This document shows, one piece after another, positions 11,575 through 24,060 of a stretch of DNA of 64,000 bases. Position 1 is the first letter of the stretch. Each line of letters begins with the position of its first letter. Below the pieces are notes generated by a model, which saw only the letters and a list, made by a program, of their open reading frames with translations, was not told where the DNA came from and made no database searches. The stretch is from assembly GCF_002288925.2 (NCBI RefSeq), contig NW_022098001.1, positions 12,334,557 to 12,398,556 of the forward strand. The letters run 5' to 3'. The stretch comes from Delphinapterus leucas (lineage: Eukaryota > Chordata > Mammalia > Artiodactyla > Monodontidae). Both the position numbers and the translations under genes were made by a program.

Positions 11575-11652
11575 ATTTTCATTCTCATTCTCATTTCTTC
11601 TCTCTCTCCCTCTCTCTCCCTTTCTCTCTCTCTCTCACAGGCACACACACAT
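11575..11652. repeat. CT-rich simple repeat with short CA run
   Basis: Imperfect TCTC/CCCTCT repeats run into a CACACACA stretch. This separates a CA-rich flank from a MER1-like element. Confidence 0.9.
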
Positions 11653-11893
11653 AGCACTTGAAATGTGGCTAGTCTAAACTGAGATGTCTTGTACGTGTAA
11701 AATATACACCTGATTTGATCTTCAAAATCAATTACTTCATATTTAAGTGTAAAAAAACATAAATATTTCAGATATATTGGATTAAATAAAATACATGATT
11801 ATTAATCTCACCTATTTCTTTTTACTTTTTAATATAGCTATTAGAAATTTTTAACTTACATAATATTTATATTGGACAGTAATGTTCTAGCTG
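11653..11893 (-). mobile_element. hAT-Charlie element (MER1-like), 5' end missing
   Basis: 'tagcacttgaaatgtggcta' leads to 'tattggattaaataaaatac' and 'cctatttctttttacttttt', the order seen in MER1 elements, ending near 'tattggacagtaatgttct'. The same family recurs at 58190-58503. The left end is replaced by simple repeat. Confidence 0.65.
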
Positions 11894-11899
11894 CACTGA

Positions 11900-12240
11900 A
11901 CTGGACCCTGTTCTTCAACTACCCAGGCCCTTTTATAACTCTGGGTCTCTACATATGTTCATTCCCTTTTATTGCAAGGCCCCTCTCTTCACCCTGGCAA
12001 ACGTCTATAATGAGAATGCATTAAAAATCACCTCTTCTGTGAAGCCTCACCAAACAATACCCCAGAGGTACGTGCACCATTTTCTGTGTTTCTACCATAA
12101 TTAACTATATTATCAACAAATATATTTGTTTATAAATCTGTCTCTCCTGCTCTCAAAGTCAAATAGGATAAATTATTCATCATTGTACCCATATATAGGC
12201 ACTCTATACCTTTTTAAGAAGGAACGAATAAGCATTTAAT
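11900..12240 (+). repeat. L2 3'-end remnant
   Basis: The order 'cacctcttctgtgaagcctc', then 'tatatttgtttataaatctg', then a 'tgtacccatatataggcac' block matches the 3' end of L2 elements in forward orientation. It is highly diverged. Confidence 0.6.
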
Positions 12241-12397
12241 CTCTCTAGGTCTCACCTCCATAGAGTATAAGAGTACTACTTATCTTGCCTCCTTCACAAG
12301 GAAGCTGTAGGAATTAAAATCTTGCGATCATATTTTAAATATTTTGAAAAATTATAAAAACTATACATTGCTGCTGCTTTCTTTTTTATTATAACTA

Positions 12398-12601
12398 CAG
12401 TTGACCCTTGAGTGACACAGGCTTGAACTTCCCTGGTCCACTTCTACACAGGTTTTTTTCCCATAAATACTACAGTACTACAAGATCTGAGATTGACTGA
12501 ATCCGTGGATGCAGAACCAGATATGGAGCGCTGACTATGGGACTTCAGCATCCACAGAGGATCCTGGAACCAATACCCCTCCTTGTTCAAGGGTCAATGC
12601 A
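12398..12601 (+). mobile_element. MER2-like TcMar-Tigger element
   Basis: A second copy of the family at 9024-9263: it starts 'cagttgacccttgagtgaca' and ends 'cttgttcaagggtcaatg'. TA flanks at 12396-12397 and 12602-12603 fit the target-site preference. It is about 200 bp and non-coding. Confidence 0.8.
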
Positions 12602-12609
12602 TAGGTTTT

Positions 12610-15600
12610 TCGTTTCTACAGTTACCATACTGATGCTTGTGTTAAAACCTAAATTTTATTAAGCAATCAAAATATTTCACCAGATTGCAATTTATTCTTG
12701 AAAGTACATTTTTCCAATATATTTGGAAAAATGTTCTTGGGGCAAAAAAAGAAAAAAAGGTTAATAAGCCATCTATTAATTGACACTAAACACAAGTATC
12801 TACTTCTCATTAAAAGTTCTGTAAGCCTTCTGCAACCATTAATTAACGATTTCATAATACATTTCTAGTGATGGATTAGAATCATATTATGACAACATTG
12901 TAGAGAACAGGAGAGCTTAGGGATCCCCAGTCCATATCCTCGTTTCATAGAAAGTTAATCAAGGCCTGCGTTGTGATTCCTAGGCAGCAGACAAACCAGC
13001 AACTACAATTAACCAGGTAAGTGGACCAGCTAGCACATACTTTCTAAAGGATTAAGAATAGTTTTCTTCTAGGAAACTATATGCATTTACATATAATAGA
13101 AATTCAATGAAGGATGCCCAAATGCAGTCTGAGAAGCAAATACCTATAATAAAATACATGTATACAGAGTGGCATCAGAACAAAGAGAAGAACAAAGGGG
13201 ATCATGAAAAGCTATAGAGAAGACATAACATCTCAGGACAGGCTCAAGAAATGGCTCTGCAGGCAGAAAAGAGTGAATGGTATCCCTCAGAGCGCCACTA
13301 GAACATCATCTGTACGTCACATCCTGGTTAAAAGATATGTCCAGAAAATAACAGTGCCTGAGTCTATCATCTTTACATCTTTTTGCGTATATGTCAATTG
13401 AATTAACAGATAACACATCATTTTGATAATAATATTTAATGCTTCTTAACATGGTCAGTTAAATTAATTTTGACTCTAAAAAATGATACAATTACTTTAA
13501 AACAGAATTCGTATCCGCGAGTGTTGTTCTGAGTATCTTAACTATACTGTTTCTTCAAATCCCACAAATGCAATAAGTGCTTATTTTTAAAAGTAGGTTA
13601 ATTTAAAAGGTGATGGTTTGTTACCTTTCAATGGATCAGTTTTTCCCTGAGTATAAAGTTTACTAAGATCAAAGGCACAAAACAATGCATTACATGAGAT
13701 ATCACCCAGAACACTTGACACAAGTAAACACTAAATACATGTTAGTTGACTCTAAACCTAGTTTTCTCTGGAGTATAATCTCAAAATTACCTATGTAATT
13801 CTTGGCTAGAATGCATAATTATATATCTCTCCAATGGAGCACTATAAGAATCTTTTTTTATTATTATTACTTTTAGAAAGGTACATTAGTCCAAGATGTG
13901 TTTTCAGTAATAAAGGGTAGAAAATAATAATTATAACTAACAGTCTATATTTGAGGAGGTAATAAAAATGGAACAAGATATTGCTATATCAAATTCCAGT
14001 CGAGAAGAAAACCAAAATATAATATGTAATTTTAAAACACAGGGACTATAGGTAATTTGTACAAATCTGATACATAATTTGTACATTCCTAGCAAGAAAC
14101 AGAGAATTATAATAAAAATTAAAATAGTGAAATATACAGACAGAATAAGATTAAATAAAAGCCAAAAATGAAGGACAACTTGAAGAAATTCTCTCCTAAT
14201 TCACAGATTTAGGATCACCATACAACAAGAAATTCATTCTAGAACTGGAGTCAATCCAAGTGACAGGATGATCAAAGACACCAGTATATTTGCATGAAAG
14301 GACTAAAACACTAGCCCTCCCCAGTGTGAAAAGACAGGCCAAAAGTAGAACTATTTTGTTGCATAAAATCAAGAAGGGTTTGGAAAACATGAATACAGAT
14401 TTACTCGCCATATCTTTTCATACTTGTACCAGGGAATAGCCCTAGTGGCTCAGAGGTAATTTTAGGAAAATCAAAATGTACAGTTTTACACAGTAAGTGA
14501 TAAACATGTAAACAGTTTCCCTAAGAAAAAAAAGAGGATTTGGATAATATCATGAATGATACAGTCATTGGAGCTGAACCCTTTTAAATCTACCACACAA
14601 CATTGGCACCACACTGACCTAAGTATAGTTTCCTATGGGATCACCAGGAGGGTTTGCTGATCTGAAAGACTGTTAGTCTGCCCTAGCTCAGAGATAGAAA
14701 ATGTCCCTATACAGTCATTTCAGTCAAATAAAATTAAGCAAGCTATAGTATTTTTCTACAGTCTGCAAAGGGAGCAAACAATTCCACGGTGATCAACAAA
14801 GACAAATAGAATTACTGATCTCAAACATTTCCCCTTTATAATTGCAAATGGTGCTTTGTTTTGGGTCATAACTTCATTTCTCCAGTCATTTAACAAAGAT
14901 GTATTGAGCACCTTACCTACCAAGCACCAAAGACACAATTTATAAGATAATATCCATACCCTCAAAGAGCCGCGAAGTATAATAGAGAGACAGATAATGT
15001 GAAAACCCTACAACTGAGGTGGTTACAAGCTTCTGTGAAAACAAACTGGAGGAGGGGATTAGGAGGAGATTCCTGATGGCGTGTGAAAAAGGCGAGAGTG
15101 GCACTGAAAGAACGATAACCCAACAGAAAAAAACAAACCGTGCAAAGACATGGAGGCTTTACAAAACTTGGGCTATGGAGAAAATGGCAAGGAGTTGGAT
15201 GATAAGTAGGGGGAAATGGTGGAAGATACAGCAGTGATGCAAGGAATTATTCCCCAAGGTCTGACTAAAAAGGTCTACTGTGTGAAGCTTCAAAGTGGAA
15301 CACAAACCCCCAGGGCACTGTAACAGGGGACTTAATGAACAGTTCCCAACCCTTATGCAGCCAGGAAAAGGAAAGAAGGAAGGGACTGAGGGAGAGAGGG
15401 AGGGAGGAAAGAAGGAAGCAAGGAAGGAAGGAAGGAAGGATAGTTTTCTTTCTGATCTTCACTATGACCTGCTCCTTAGCACAAAGAATCCACACAGATT
15501 CCACATCAGGACAAGGCCAGCATGTGAAGTTCCTCAAAATCCCCAAACAAGCCACTACTTATTACCTATGTAGTTATTCCTTGGAATTTTCACAGAGGGA

Positions 15601-16540
15601 AAAGTAAACCATGGTTACAAAAGACGCATTAGTCAAATAATTCACTTACAAAGACACTCAAGATTTTATTTATTTAAAATCCCTAAAATACTAAGAATAA
15701 CCCAATTGACCAAAAAAAAAATCTAGCACACTCGAGCAAATTATAGGACACTTGAAATGTCTAAACTTAAACTGTAAAACATTTTCTTAAAATACTCTTT
15801 ATTTTTATACACAGAAGGTTTGAAGTCATTGTCCCTTTACTTGAATTCAAACTGGGGGAATATTAAATGTTATACTCTTCAAAATCTTACCAACAACTAT
15901 TTTTAAAACTCATGCTGTATCATGCCTTTGAATTCAGAAAGTTATATATTCAAAGGAAACTTTGGAGCACTATTTGAAAAAAAGACTTTCTTTTCATATA
16001 TTGTGTTCATGATCCTACAGATTATCTTTTTCACAAAAAGAGATAAAATTGAAATGTCATTTTCATTCTTTTCTACTTAAATTTGGAAGGAAACTTAAGC
16101 AAAACCAACTTTTCTTCTGCTGTGAATTACATTCTAATAATAGGTTTATATTTTGAGGAAACAAAACAAAACCCTTTGCTTCTATTTCTAAATCTTTTTC
16201 CTAAAATATTATTGTTTGAAAATGTCTCAGGCTATGATAGAAATGCCAGGATGAATAGACTAAGTGACGTGCAAAAGGACACAATGAAAAGAGAATGTGC
16301 TGAAAGACAGAAGGAGTAAGATTTAGGGACTGAGATTTTTATTGACTTTTTTATTGTGTCACTTTTTTAAAGACTGCATATACTACTTACATGAAGACTT
16401 AGATATTTCCCCTAAACCTACCATTGCTAAAAAGGATTCACTGATATAAACTTAACTCTTCGTCTTCAGCCTAGATTGTGTAACACATATAATGGCCAGA
16501 AATGCCAGATCCTAGCTCTGACACTGGCACAGCGAAGTTC
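12610..16540. other. Intronic DNA without recognisable features
   Basis: AT-rich single-copy-looking sequence. Apart from the purine tract at 15360-15444, and a possible old repeat near 14880-15000 ('gatgtattgagcaccttacc'), I see no repeat I can name and no gene. Short open frames here have no family likeness. Confidence 0.5.
15360..15444. repeat. GA-rich purine tract
   Basis: Imperfect GGAA/GGGA repeats, ending in a pure (GGAA)n section around 15420-15440. Confidence 0.95.
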
Positions 16541-16544
16541 ACTT

Positions 16545-16706
16545 CCTGACTCCCACTGACGCTCCTAGATTTATAATAATTAGCCCTTTAACCTTCTTAA
16601 GGAAGATTCTTTCCTTTATTAAAGTCCTGACTCCCACTGACGCTCCTAGATTTATAATAATTAGTCCTTTAGCCTTCTTAAGGAAGATTCTTTCCTTTAT
16701 TAAAGT
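16545..16706. repeat. 81-bp tandem duplication, two copies
   Basis: Copy 1 is 16545-16625 and copy 2 is 16626-16706, each starting cctgactcccactgacgctc. I count two mismatches between copies (C/T in 'tagcccttta' and A/G in 'accttc'). The high identity implies a fairly recent event. The unit has no coding frame and no recognisable repeat family. Confidence 0.95.
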
Positions 16707-16972
16707 CAAAGTTCAAACAAGAGTGGGCTTCTACTTTCCAAAGCTTATATCCCAATTATTCATTCAGTCCTTCAAGAAAGCTCACTGAGAACTTACTATC
16801 TTGCCAGGAACTGTGCAAGAATTTGGAGAAGGTATAAAATTAAGCAAGACTCAGTTCCTACTATTAGTAGGCACTGTCAATTATTTAATCTCCATCCCTC
16901 CCTTTTCTTGCTAACCAAACCTGGATTTTATTTGGGGTCAAAGTTTCCAGCCCGATTAATCTAGGCCAATCG

Positions 16973-17155
16973 TTCTTAATACGGATGGTAGCAGTCCTAG
17001 GAGATGTTCTGTATATGCCGTGGGGGGGGGGGGCATTTTTGGTTGTCAAAAAGGTATGGAGGTCCTACTAGGAATTACTTGGCAGAGGCCAGGGACACTA
17101 GACATACTGCTATGGGCGGGGGGGAAATCCTGTCTACTAAGAACTCTCCTATACT
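16973..17155. mobile_element. MER20-like hAT remnant with G tract
   Basis: Opposite orientation to the copy at 3191-3415, with 'catttttggttgtcaaaaag' and 'ggcagaggccagggacacta' as landmarks. A 12-G run at 17022-17033 and a second G-rich stretch near 17115 lie inside it. From 17160 to 17650 I see nothing I can name with confidence. Confidence 0.6.
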
Positions 17156-17689
17156 CCATAAAGATTTTTTTTAATGTGAAAACCTATTATTTGAGTCTTG
17201 ACCCTAACTCTATTGTACATACAAATATGTACAAAAATGGTTCCTGTGCAGTTTTAATGCAAGTTGATTTTTTCAAAAAGCAACTACCATGTATATCAAG
17301 GGAGGACTATATGTGTTTTGTTCACGATTTTACCACGAGCTGTTCATCATTTCAGTGAAACACCGATGACTACGCTGCCCCTGGAACTGGAAACACTGTC
17401 ACCACGCCCCTGGGCCCGTCTGCATTTGTTGCTGTCACATTCACCATGCAAGCACCCGACTACTTCATTATGTCAGCTAGTGCAGTCATGCCTGGGAATG
17501 TATGTTTTGAAGTACTTTATTATAAAGTACTTTCCTTTAATGGTTCCTTTACATGACAGTTAGGATAGCACACTGATTTACTTGAAAATATGTGGAAGCA
17601 TATTATCTATGATGCTTAATTCAGGATAATAAAGCAAGCATTATACATTATTTGTTTTGCTTTTTTGTTTTTTAAAAGAGGCATTGCAT

Positions 17690-18020
17690 CTAACAGGATG
17701 GAGAACGAGTGATTTAAGTGAATTCAACAATTCTCTTCCTCACTCTTCCAGCCTACCTTTTAGCCAGAGGAGGCCCTGTGACCCAGTTCTACTCAAAGAT
17801 ACTCAAATAGAAGCAGCTGACAAGAAAATGGCCACAATTCTAGAGCTGCATCAGCTACTTTGTAACCATGAGGGCAAGTCCAAGAGTACTGGTCCTGACG
17901 TCACTGAGCAGCTAAACCAACACCAGCACCACCAATTTGTCTGTTACACGAGAAAACTAAACTCCATTTGTTATAGCCACTGTTAGCTGGATTTTCTATT
18001 CCTTATAGCTGTGATTACAT
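17690..18020 (+). mobile_element. MaLR-type LTR (MLT1-like)
   Basis: The text 'caagaaaatggccacaattc', 'tgacgtcactgagcagctaa' and 'ttgttatagccactgttagc' follows the order of MLT1-type LTRs of the ERVL-MaLR group. It is an old non-coding LTR remnant with indistinct ends and no internal retroviral genes nearby. Confidence 0.6.
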
Positions 18021-18099
18021 TTCCAACTGCTATAGTACTTTCAGGGCCTCTTGGGGATCCATAATTAAATATAGTGTTTATACTAACTAACACCATAAG

Positions 18100-18595
18100 T
18101 GTAACAGAGAAGAACAAATCTGACTCCATATTGGATCTGTTTCTTTTACTTTAACCTTTGTATTCTATTGCTTTTGCTTCAAGTTAAGAATGTTGCCTGT
18201 AGCCTGAAATATACATGATAGCCCATTCTCAAGGTTCTGACCTTTAAAGGTTTGACACTTTTCCTTTCACATAGAGATAAAAAGTTGCAGAACAGAGAAT
18301 AACACTTGTTTTGTTGGAGGTTTACAGGAACACTGTGACCTGATCTAAGAGGGCAGCTGCAAGGACAAAGGATTCCGACACCAAGAAGTCTGCAGCAACC
18401 AACAACACCCCCTCCCTTTTGAGTATAAGAGAAGCCTGAATTCTGACTCCGGTAAGACAGTTCTCTGGGACACTAATCCACCACCTTCTTGGTCTACTGG
18501 CTTTCCAAATAAAGTCACTAGTCCTTGCCCCAGCAACTCTTCTCGACTGGTTGGCCTGTTGTGTGGCGAGCAGTACAAGCTTGTACTCAGTAACA
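18100..18595 (+). mobile_element. Solitary LTR, ERV-like
   Basis: A segment of about 496 bp opens 'tgtaacagagaagaacaaat' and closes 'ttgtactcagtaaca', so it has TG...CA ends. It contains a TATA-like 'gagtataagagaag' (about 18421), and about 90 bp later a polyadenylation signal 'aataaa' (about 18509), the spacing expected of an LTR promoter and poly(A) site. There is no internal retroviral sequence, so it would be a solo LTR. A target duplication is not clear and the family is not assigned. Confidence 0.55.
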
Positions 18596-18719
18596 AAAGC
18601 AAGGCGTAGGAGCCGGCATATGGTCTACCTAGACTTCCCATGTGCACCTAAACTCTAAATATCCAACACCAAACTCAGAATCTTCCCTTCCAAACCTGCT
18701 TTTGTTCCCCGCCTCTAGT

Positions 18720-19445
18720 CAGTAAGTTAGAAACTGCTGTGTGTTGTTGGATTCTTCCCCCTCCCTCAGGGAAACAGGTGAACAGCTGGCAAGTCCTGTA
18801 ACTCCACCTTCAGATTCTTTCTTTACCCATTTCCCTCATCTCCACACTTACTATCACTCCCCTAGCTCAGAACCTCATTATCCTTCATCTGAAACCCTTC
18901 CTCTTACATCTCCCTGCCTTAAACTCGGGTCCCTTTCCAATCCGTGTTTCATGCTGCCACCAGCTTTATCTAGGGAACCAAATCGAATGAGTCTTTGGCT
19001 GAAAGCATCTGTTGCCCTGTTTACTGTTCAGTGTTCTGGATGTGGCTTTCCTCACAGTCCTTCCCTGTCGTTCCCCTCCCCTCCGATGGTGCAGCCCTAA
19101 TGGGTGTTTACCGTTCCTTGAAGTCACAGAACACTCTTTACACCTAATTTTGCTCTGCCAGAAATGCCCTTTCATCTTTTCTCCACTAGGAGAAGTCATG
19201 ATCATGACCAAGGTCCTGCTCATCTGTCCCCAGCTCCAGACAGAGCCATTTGCTGCCTTTTCAGTAGTGCACCGCATGCTACATGTCTTTGTGTCTGTCA
19301 CCCTGCTGGACTATAGACATCACTTAATAACAATAATATTTTATTTTATAAAATTCACCAAGCACGTTCTCTGAAAGGAATGTGTTTTGTATACTAAGCA
19401 AATAGCACAATACCTGTCAACAAATATTTATAGAATAAATGAATA
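18720..19445 (+). repeat. L2 LINE 3' region
   Basis: The order of blocks is that of the L2 3' end: 'tcatgctgccaccagcttta', 'gccagaaatgccctttcatc', 'gtctgtcaccctgctggact', and a terminal 'tatagaataaatgaataaat'. Open frames on either strand are relics or chance. Confidence 0.7.
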
Positions 19446-19569
19446 AATTCATCAAACAAGTAGTTATATTTCACAACAGAAGTATACGGCTCTGATTCAT
19501 CACTTTAATGATTACTTTTCCTGCATCAGACACTAGAGTTTGTGCCTTTAAACTACAGCATATTCACAA

Positions 19570-19720
19570 CTTTCTTTCATAAAGGGAGTCAAGAGACCTG
19601 GGACTGGGTCCTGGCTGTCCCTCTCTAGACGCATGGACCTTGAACAATTGATTCGAAGTCTCTCTTTATGTGTTAAATAAAGGGTTGCATTCCAGCTCTA
19701 ACATTCTATTATGGATTTTC
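19570..19720 (+). repeat. MIR remnant
   Basis: 'agagacctgggactgggtcc', 'accttgaacaattgattcg' and 'aagggttgcattccagctct' give the forward MIR order. Confidence 0.7.
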
Positions 19721-19774
19721 TTAAATATTTAATATCAATCACACTTTTCTTTACACTCCATATTAGCACATGAA

Positions 19775-20040
19775 TAAATCACCTTATCCCGTTTTGTCTC
19801 CTCCCACCAGCCAACTGAAATTGAACTCACCAAGGTCATTAAGGATGCCCTTGTTCCTAAATCCAATAAAAACATTTCAGTTCCTATCGTACTTAACATC
19901 TGGAACACTTAACATTGTGGACAGCCTCTCCTTTTCCAAATACTCTTCTTTTTATAGTTCTACTCTCCTTCCCAATCTTTTTTGTAGGGTCCCTTTTCTC
20001 CACCTATCCTTTAAAGTTTATTATTTCCTGGGGCTTTCTC
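19775..20040 (+). repeat. L2 reverse-transcriptase-region fragment
   Basis: 'ctgaaattgaactcaccaag' followed by 'atttcagttcctatcgtact' resembles the L2 RT-domain segment with the LSAAFDTVDH-type motif region (here degraded). It is truncated and full of lesions. Confidence 0.5.
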
Positions 20041-20099
20041 CCATGAGCCACGACAAGAAGGCTTCATTCAATGTGTCTGCCACTTAACATGTCACCCTG

Positions 20100-23000
20100 A
20101 ATAAGGCATGGGCATTGAGGAAACAAGGGAGGAGGACTGACGGAAGAGAGACAAATCCTGACAGCTGTGCAAAGAGCCCAGTGTATGGCGTTCCTCTTTC
20201 TTCTGGCAGTTACTACAGTCACAGCGGGTCAGTGAGTTCATTATTAGAGCAGGGCAAATGGTACCCTGACTGGCAGTCCCGTCCGCACAGGGAATCCCAG
20301 GAGCTCTGGGATGGAAGGTGCGGGAGTAACAACCTGCTGAGAGAGGTCTACCAGTAGACCTTTCTCCTCCCACTGGCCACACTGAATACCCATGGCCCCT
20401 CTCTACAGATGTCAAGTGACCAGCCCTCTCTTATCCTGTCTCTTCCCACCAGGATAAGCCAGAGGGCTGACTCACTTTGTGTCCCTGACATTTTATGGCT
20501 TACCAGTGAGCAGTTTTGGGAAACTGTAAGAAAATTAATTGGGCTCACTTTGTTCATTCTTTTTCCAGACTTCTTCGTCCCTTTCTTGAATATATAAAAC
20601 AATGAAGCCTAAATTCCTACTGTTCAAAAGTAGGCATCTTTGTCACACAGCCGAATGTAACTGACTTCTGACCTACATCATTATGGGACGAAGAGGAATA
20701 AATATGAAGCTCCCTTATGTGCTACTTAAGTGAAACCATATGATTAAAATTCCAGTAACTGAAATCACCCATGAATCTAGGACAAACTTCGTATTCTTGG
20801 CTTGCAAAATCCTACTGAAACCCCAAATGTGTGTGAGACGGCTCTTGGTCCCTTTGTTAGCTGAGGATGCTGGGCTGACAGTGAGGGTGGATGCCCTTGA
20901 GAACAGAGGTCCCTGATCTGTGACTGCCACATGTGCACACATGTGCAGTCGGTGGCCATACCAAGGACATACAGTCAACAAAAGTACAGACAAATCACGA
21001 AGAATGCAGTTCATACCCTTTGGGGCCGAATACAAAGTAGGTAAACCACAGACCTAAGTAATTCTGAGGCCTTATGATCTGAGAGAACTGAAAAAGGGGA
21101 CAAAAGGACATGGGATTTTAGTCTCATAAAGTCCCAGTTTTCTAGAACTTGGACCCCCTAAGAGTAATAATAGGAAGTGCTTTATTTCTGTCAATAAAAC
21201 CAGTGAAGCATTTGTCTTCGATCTGGTGATATTACAAAACTATTACAAGGCACCGCAGCCTCTTCCAGAGGCAAGGGAGAGAATACGGCCCTCCTTGAAT
21301 CAGACAAAATACGGAAGTCTTCTAGAGACTCAGCCTCAGAAAACTATCAAGCTAGAGATATATAGATTTAATTACTCGTTGCCAATATAGGTTTACAGTA
21401 AATTGACTGTATTAATGTGTTTTTATTGCTAAAGAGCATGTTTCCCCCATGTATCTTCCCCTGAACTATTTAATAACAAGTTCCAAGGAACACTCTGGTA
21501 GAGATATTAGTAATTTCCTTCAGAACATGCCTTTTAGTTTCCCTCACTTTAGCCAGGCTCCCCCATTCCATAAACACAAAAGCAGAAAGACCCTCGTTGA
21601 ATCTTGCTGCAAACACAGTTCTTATTACAGCCCAAGCCAGGGAGGGCTGTTCAGCAAGTCACTTACTGCAAAATTTGCTATTAAACCCGTCAAACAGACA
21701 TGTATGAAAACGCGGCCTCGCTAAACAGCTGTTAAGTTTCACGAGCTTAAAAAGAAAATACCATCTAGCTATACACTGTTAGCTCAACAGAGACTCCCCA
21801 TTCGGTTTTAAAATCTGATCTGCCGGTACACTTTTCCCTAAATCCTAACATTTGCTCTCTGCTATGAGATGGCTGTCACACGGCACCACCAGCAAACATA
21901 GGCTGAGTGCGCACACACACACTTGACAACAGTGTGTGCTCCCTCCTCCTGAAATGGGAGCATGCAGCATCTGTTACTTCAGGCTCTTGGCACAGGGAAA
22001 AGAGCACCTCTCAGTCGTGTAGAGAGGAAATTAATGCACAGATCCCTTCCTGTCCCAATGGTCAGATATTAATCAAAGGTGGCAAAAGAAAAGAGTTAAG
22101 GCAAATAGATTCACAGTAATGGAGCTAAAACAATTATTCAAAGTGCTTAATCGGTCAATGTAAAATAAAACTCTTGTAGCACTCCATCAGTGCACAGCCA
22201 GCCAAATTATCCTGTGGAGAAGGAACATTCATAAAACAAGTTTTCTCCAAAGTGGAGAAAGCAAGGTGATACAGCAGATGTTTGACAGCAGGAAATGAAA
22301 AAGTTAGTTTTAAAAAATAAAAAAAGGAATTAGCAAAACACTTAGAGAGAGGTGAGTTTGGAGTGTGGAACAAAGACAGTGGGGAAAATATATCCCAGTC
22401 CAGAGGTGAGAAGGGAGGAGAAAAGAACCATAAGGAGGCATGGGACAACAGCTGAGAGTGACTTTTCTTAACAGGCAATTTCTAAATCCAAAGAGTAATT
22501 TTTTTAAAGATAATCACACTTATCAGGATACTGTATGATTTAAAGGATCACGCAGACAGACTTAAAGGAAAGATTCTTGGATCCCAGATAGAAACCGCAG
22601 AAGAAAAAGGGAGAAGAGAACCAGTTACCTCTGGGGAGAGACGAAAACAGCTTGGGAGGAGGACAGAGAAATAAAAGGTACCACAGCTTGTCTCAATTTT
22701 GGTGATATTTTTTCCCGATTATCTGACTCAAATGATGAAAAACCCATAGTCAGGTCACTCAAGTCATTGTTATGGGAAATGAGGTGAGGAAACACTAAGT
22801 TGGGAATAATCGCCCATAATTGCCTAGAGGTCTACTAAATCCGTGAAGGATCAGACTATTTCCTAAATGCAGTGCGTTTGATTTCCCTCCAGAGGATGCA
22901 GGAAATTGTACCCTTTGAAACAGATGAGAAGTTTTGGATAACATCAGATTCTATTGGAAAGCCCCCGGGGTAATGAGTCGGCAGCTCGCAGCCTGCACAA

Positions 23001-23875
23001 TAGTGTCTGATACGTTTAGTAGCAGATGAGGGGAAGTTTGTTGTGACAGCTGTGCAGAAAAACAAGTCTGAAGGTTAGGTGGATTTGCAACATGAGAAGG
23101 TGGTTTGGGTTTGGAAAAAGCAAAGGCGTCTTCAGATGGGAAGAGCACACGGAAAAATGAACAAGAGAAAACGCAGAGCAGCAGAAGTAAAGGTGCCAGT
23201 GGTATGGAGTTCTTGGCACTGTTTCCACATCAGAAAGGCCTGCTCACCAGTCAGAATGTCCCACAAACACAGTTAGTTGTACCATTCACTTTTATGGCAG
23301 TTAAGGCCTAGCCAAGCGTGGGAATAATGTACTACTTGCAAGATACCTAGAAACAGAGTAAACTTGAGTTATACTCGAAGATGATTCTCCTCTCTGCTTG
23401 TCCTCCCCTGAGACCAGCATCCAGGCCTCTGTTCTCTCCCCTCTGTCCCTAAGGCAATCTCCTCTCACGCTCCGCATAGATGATGGCTGCTGCCTGCCCT
23501 CCCCGGCTGGGGTTCTGTTCAGCACAGCCCTCGGTGCTACATTTGTTTCCCATCTTCCCTCTGCCACCACCACTTGCTCAGAGGCCAGCCACTTCCCTAA
23601 CGAAGTGTCACAGGCAGGACAAGAAAGACCTTGTGTTGTACATGAGTATGGTCCAGACGAGCATCAGAGGGAAAAGACCCTAATGAACTGGAAGCAGGAA
23701 GATAAACACCAAGTGACAGAGATGGTGGCTGAAAACCCTGCAGATATAACCTCTCTGTAGTCTGCTACGGAAGTCAAGTTCCTGGCTTGATGCAGGCAGG
23801 AGGGAGGAAAAAAGGAAGGAAGAAAACCATACTGACCCTCGCCCTAGCAAATGACTGGGCTACGTGTTTTCATAT
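20100..23875. other. Repeat-poor intronic interval
   Basis: Apart from short purine tracts I recognise no interspersed repeat in about 3.8 kb, unusual for this repeat-dense window. There is no gene: open frames lack family likeness and codon structure. The interval could contain conserved non-coding sequence, but that cannot be judged from one genome. Confidence 0.5.
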
Positions 23876-23879
23876 ATAT

Positions 23880-23995
23880 CATCTGATTTAACCCTCATAA
23901 GCAGCCACTGAGGGAAATAATAATTACTTCCAAAACGGAGGTTCAGAGAACATAAGTGATTTGCTTGTGTGATTTGAGTGATTTGCTCATTGTCA
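23880..23995 (-). repeat. MIR remnant
   Basis: 'atctgatttaaccctcataa' and 'ggttcagagaacataagtga' are MIR core blocks in reverse orientation. Confidence 0.75.
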
Positions 23996-24060
23996 TTTGG
24001 GTACTAAGAAGCAGAACTTTTCCTCTGCTTCTTTGAAGAGGTAACTCTGCCTCAACTTTT

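Noticed and set aside
15265..15607. Overlapping frames with Lys/Glu/Gly-rich or Ser/Leu-rich products
   Set aside because: They are translations of a GA-rich purine tract on either strand.
18741..19374. Overlapping 110-120 codon frames on both strands
   Set aside because: They lie in an L2 remnant, overlap in opposing frames, and show no protein-family likeness.
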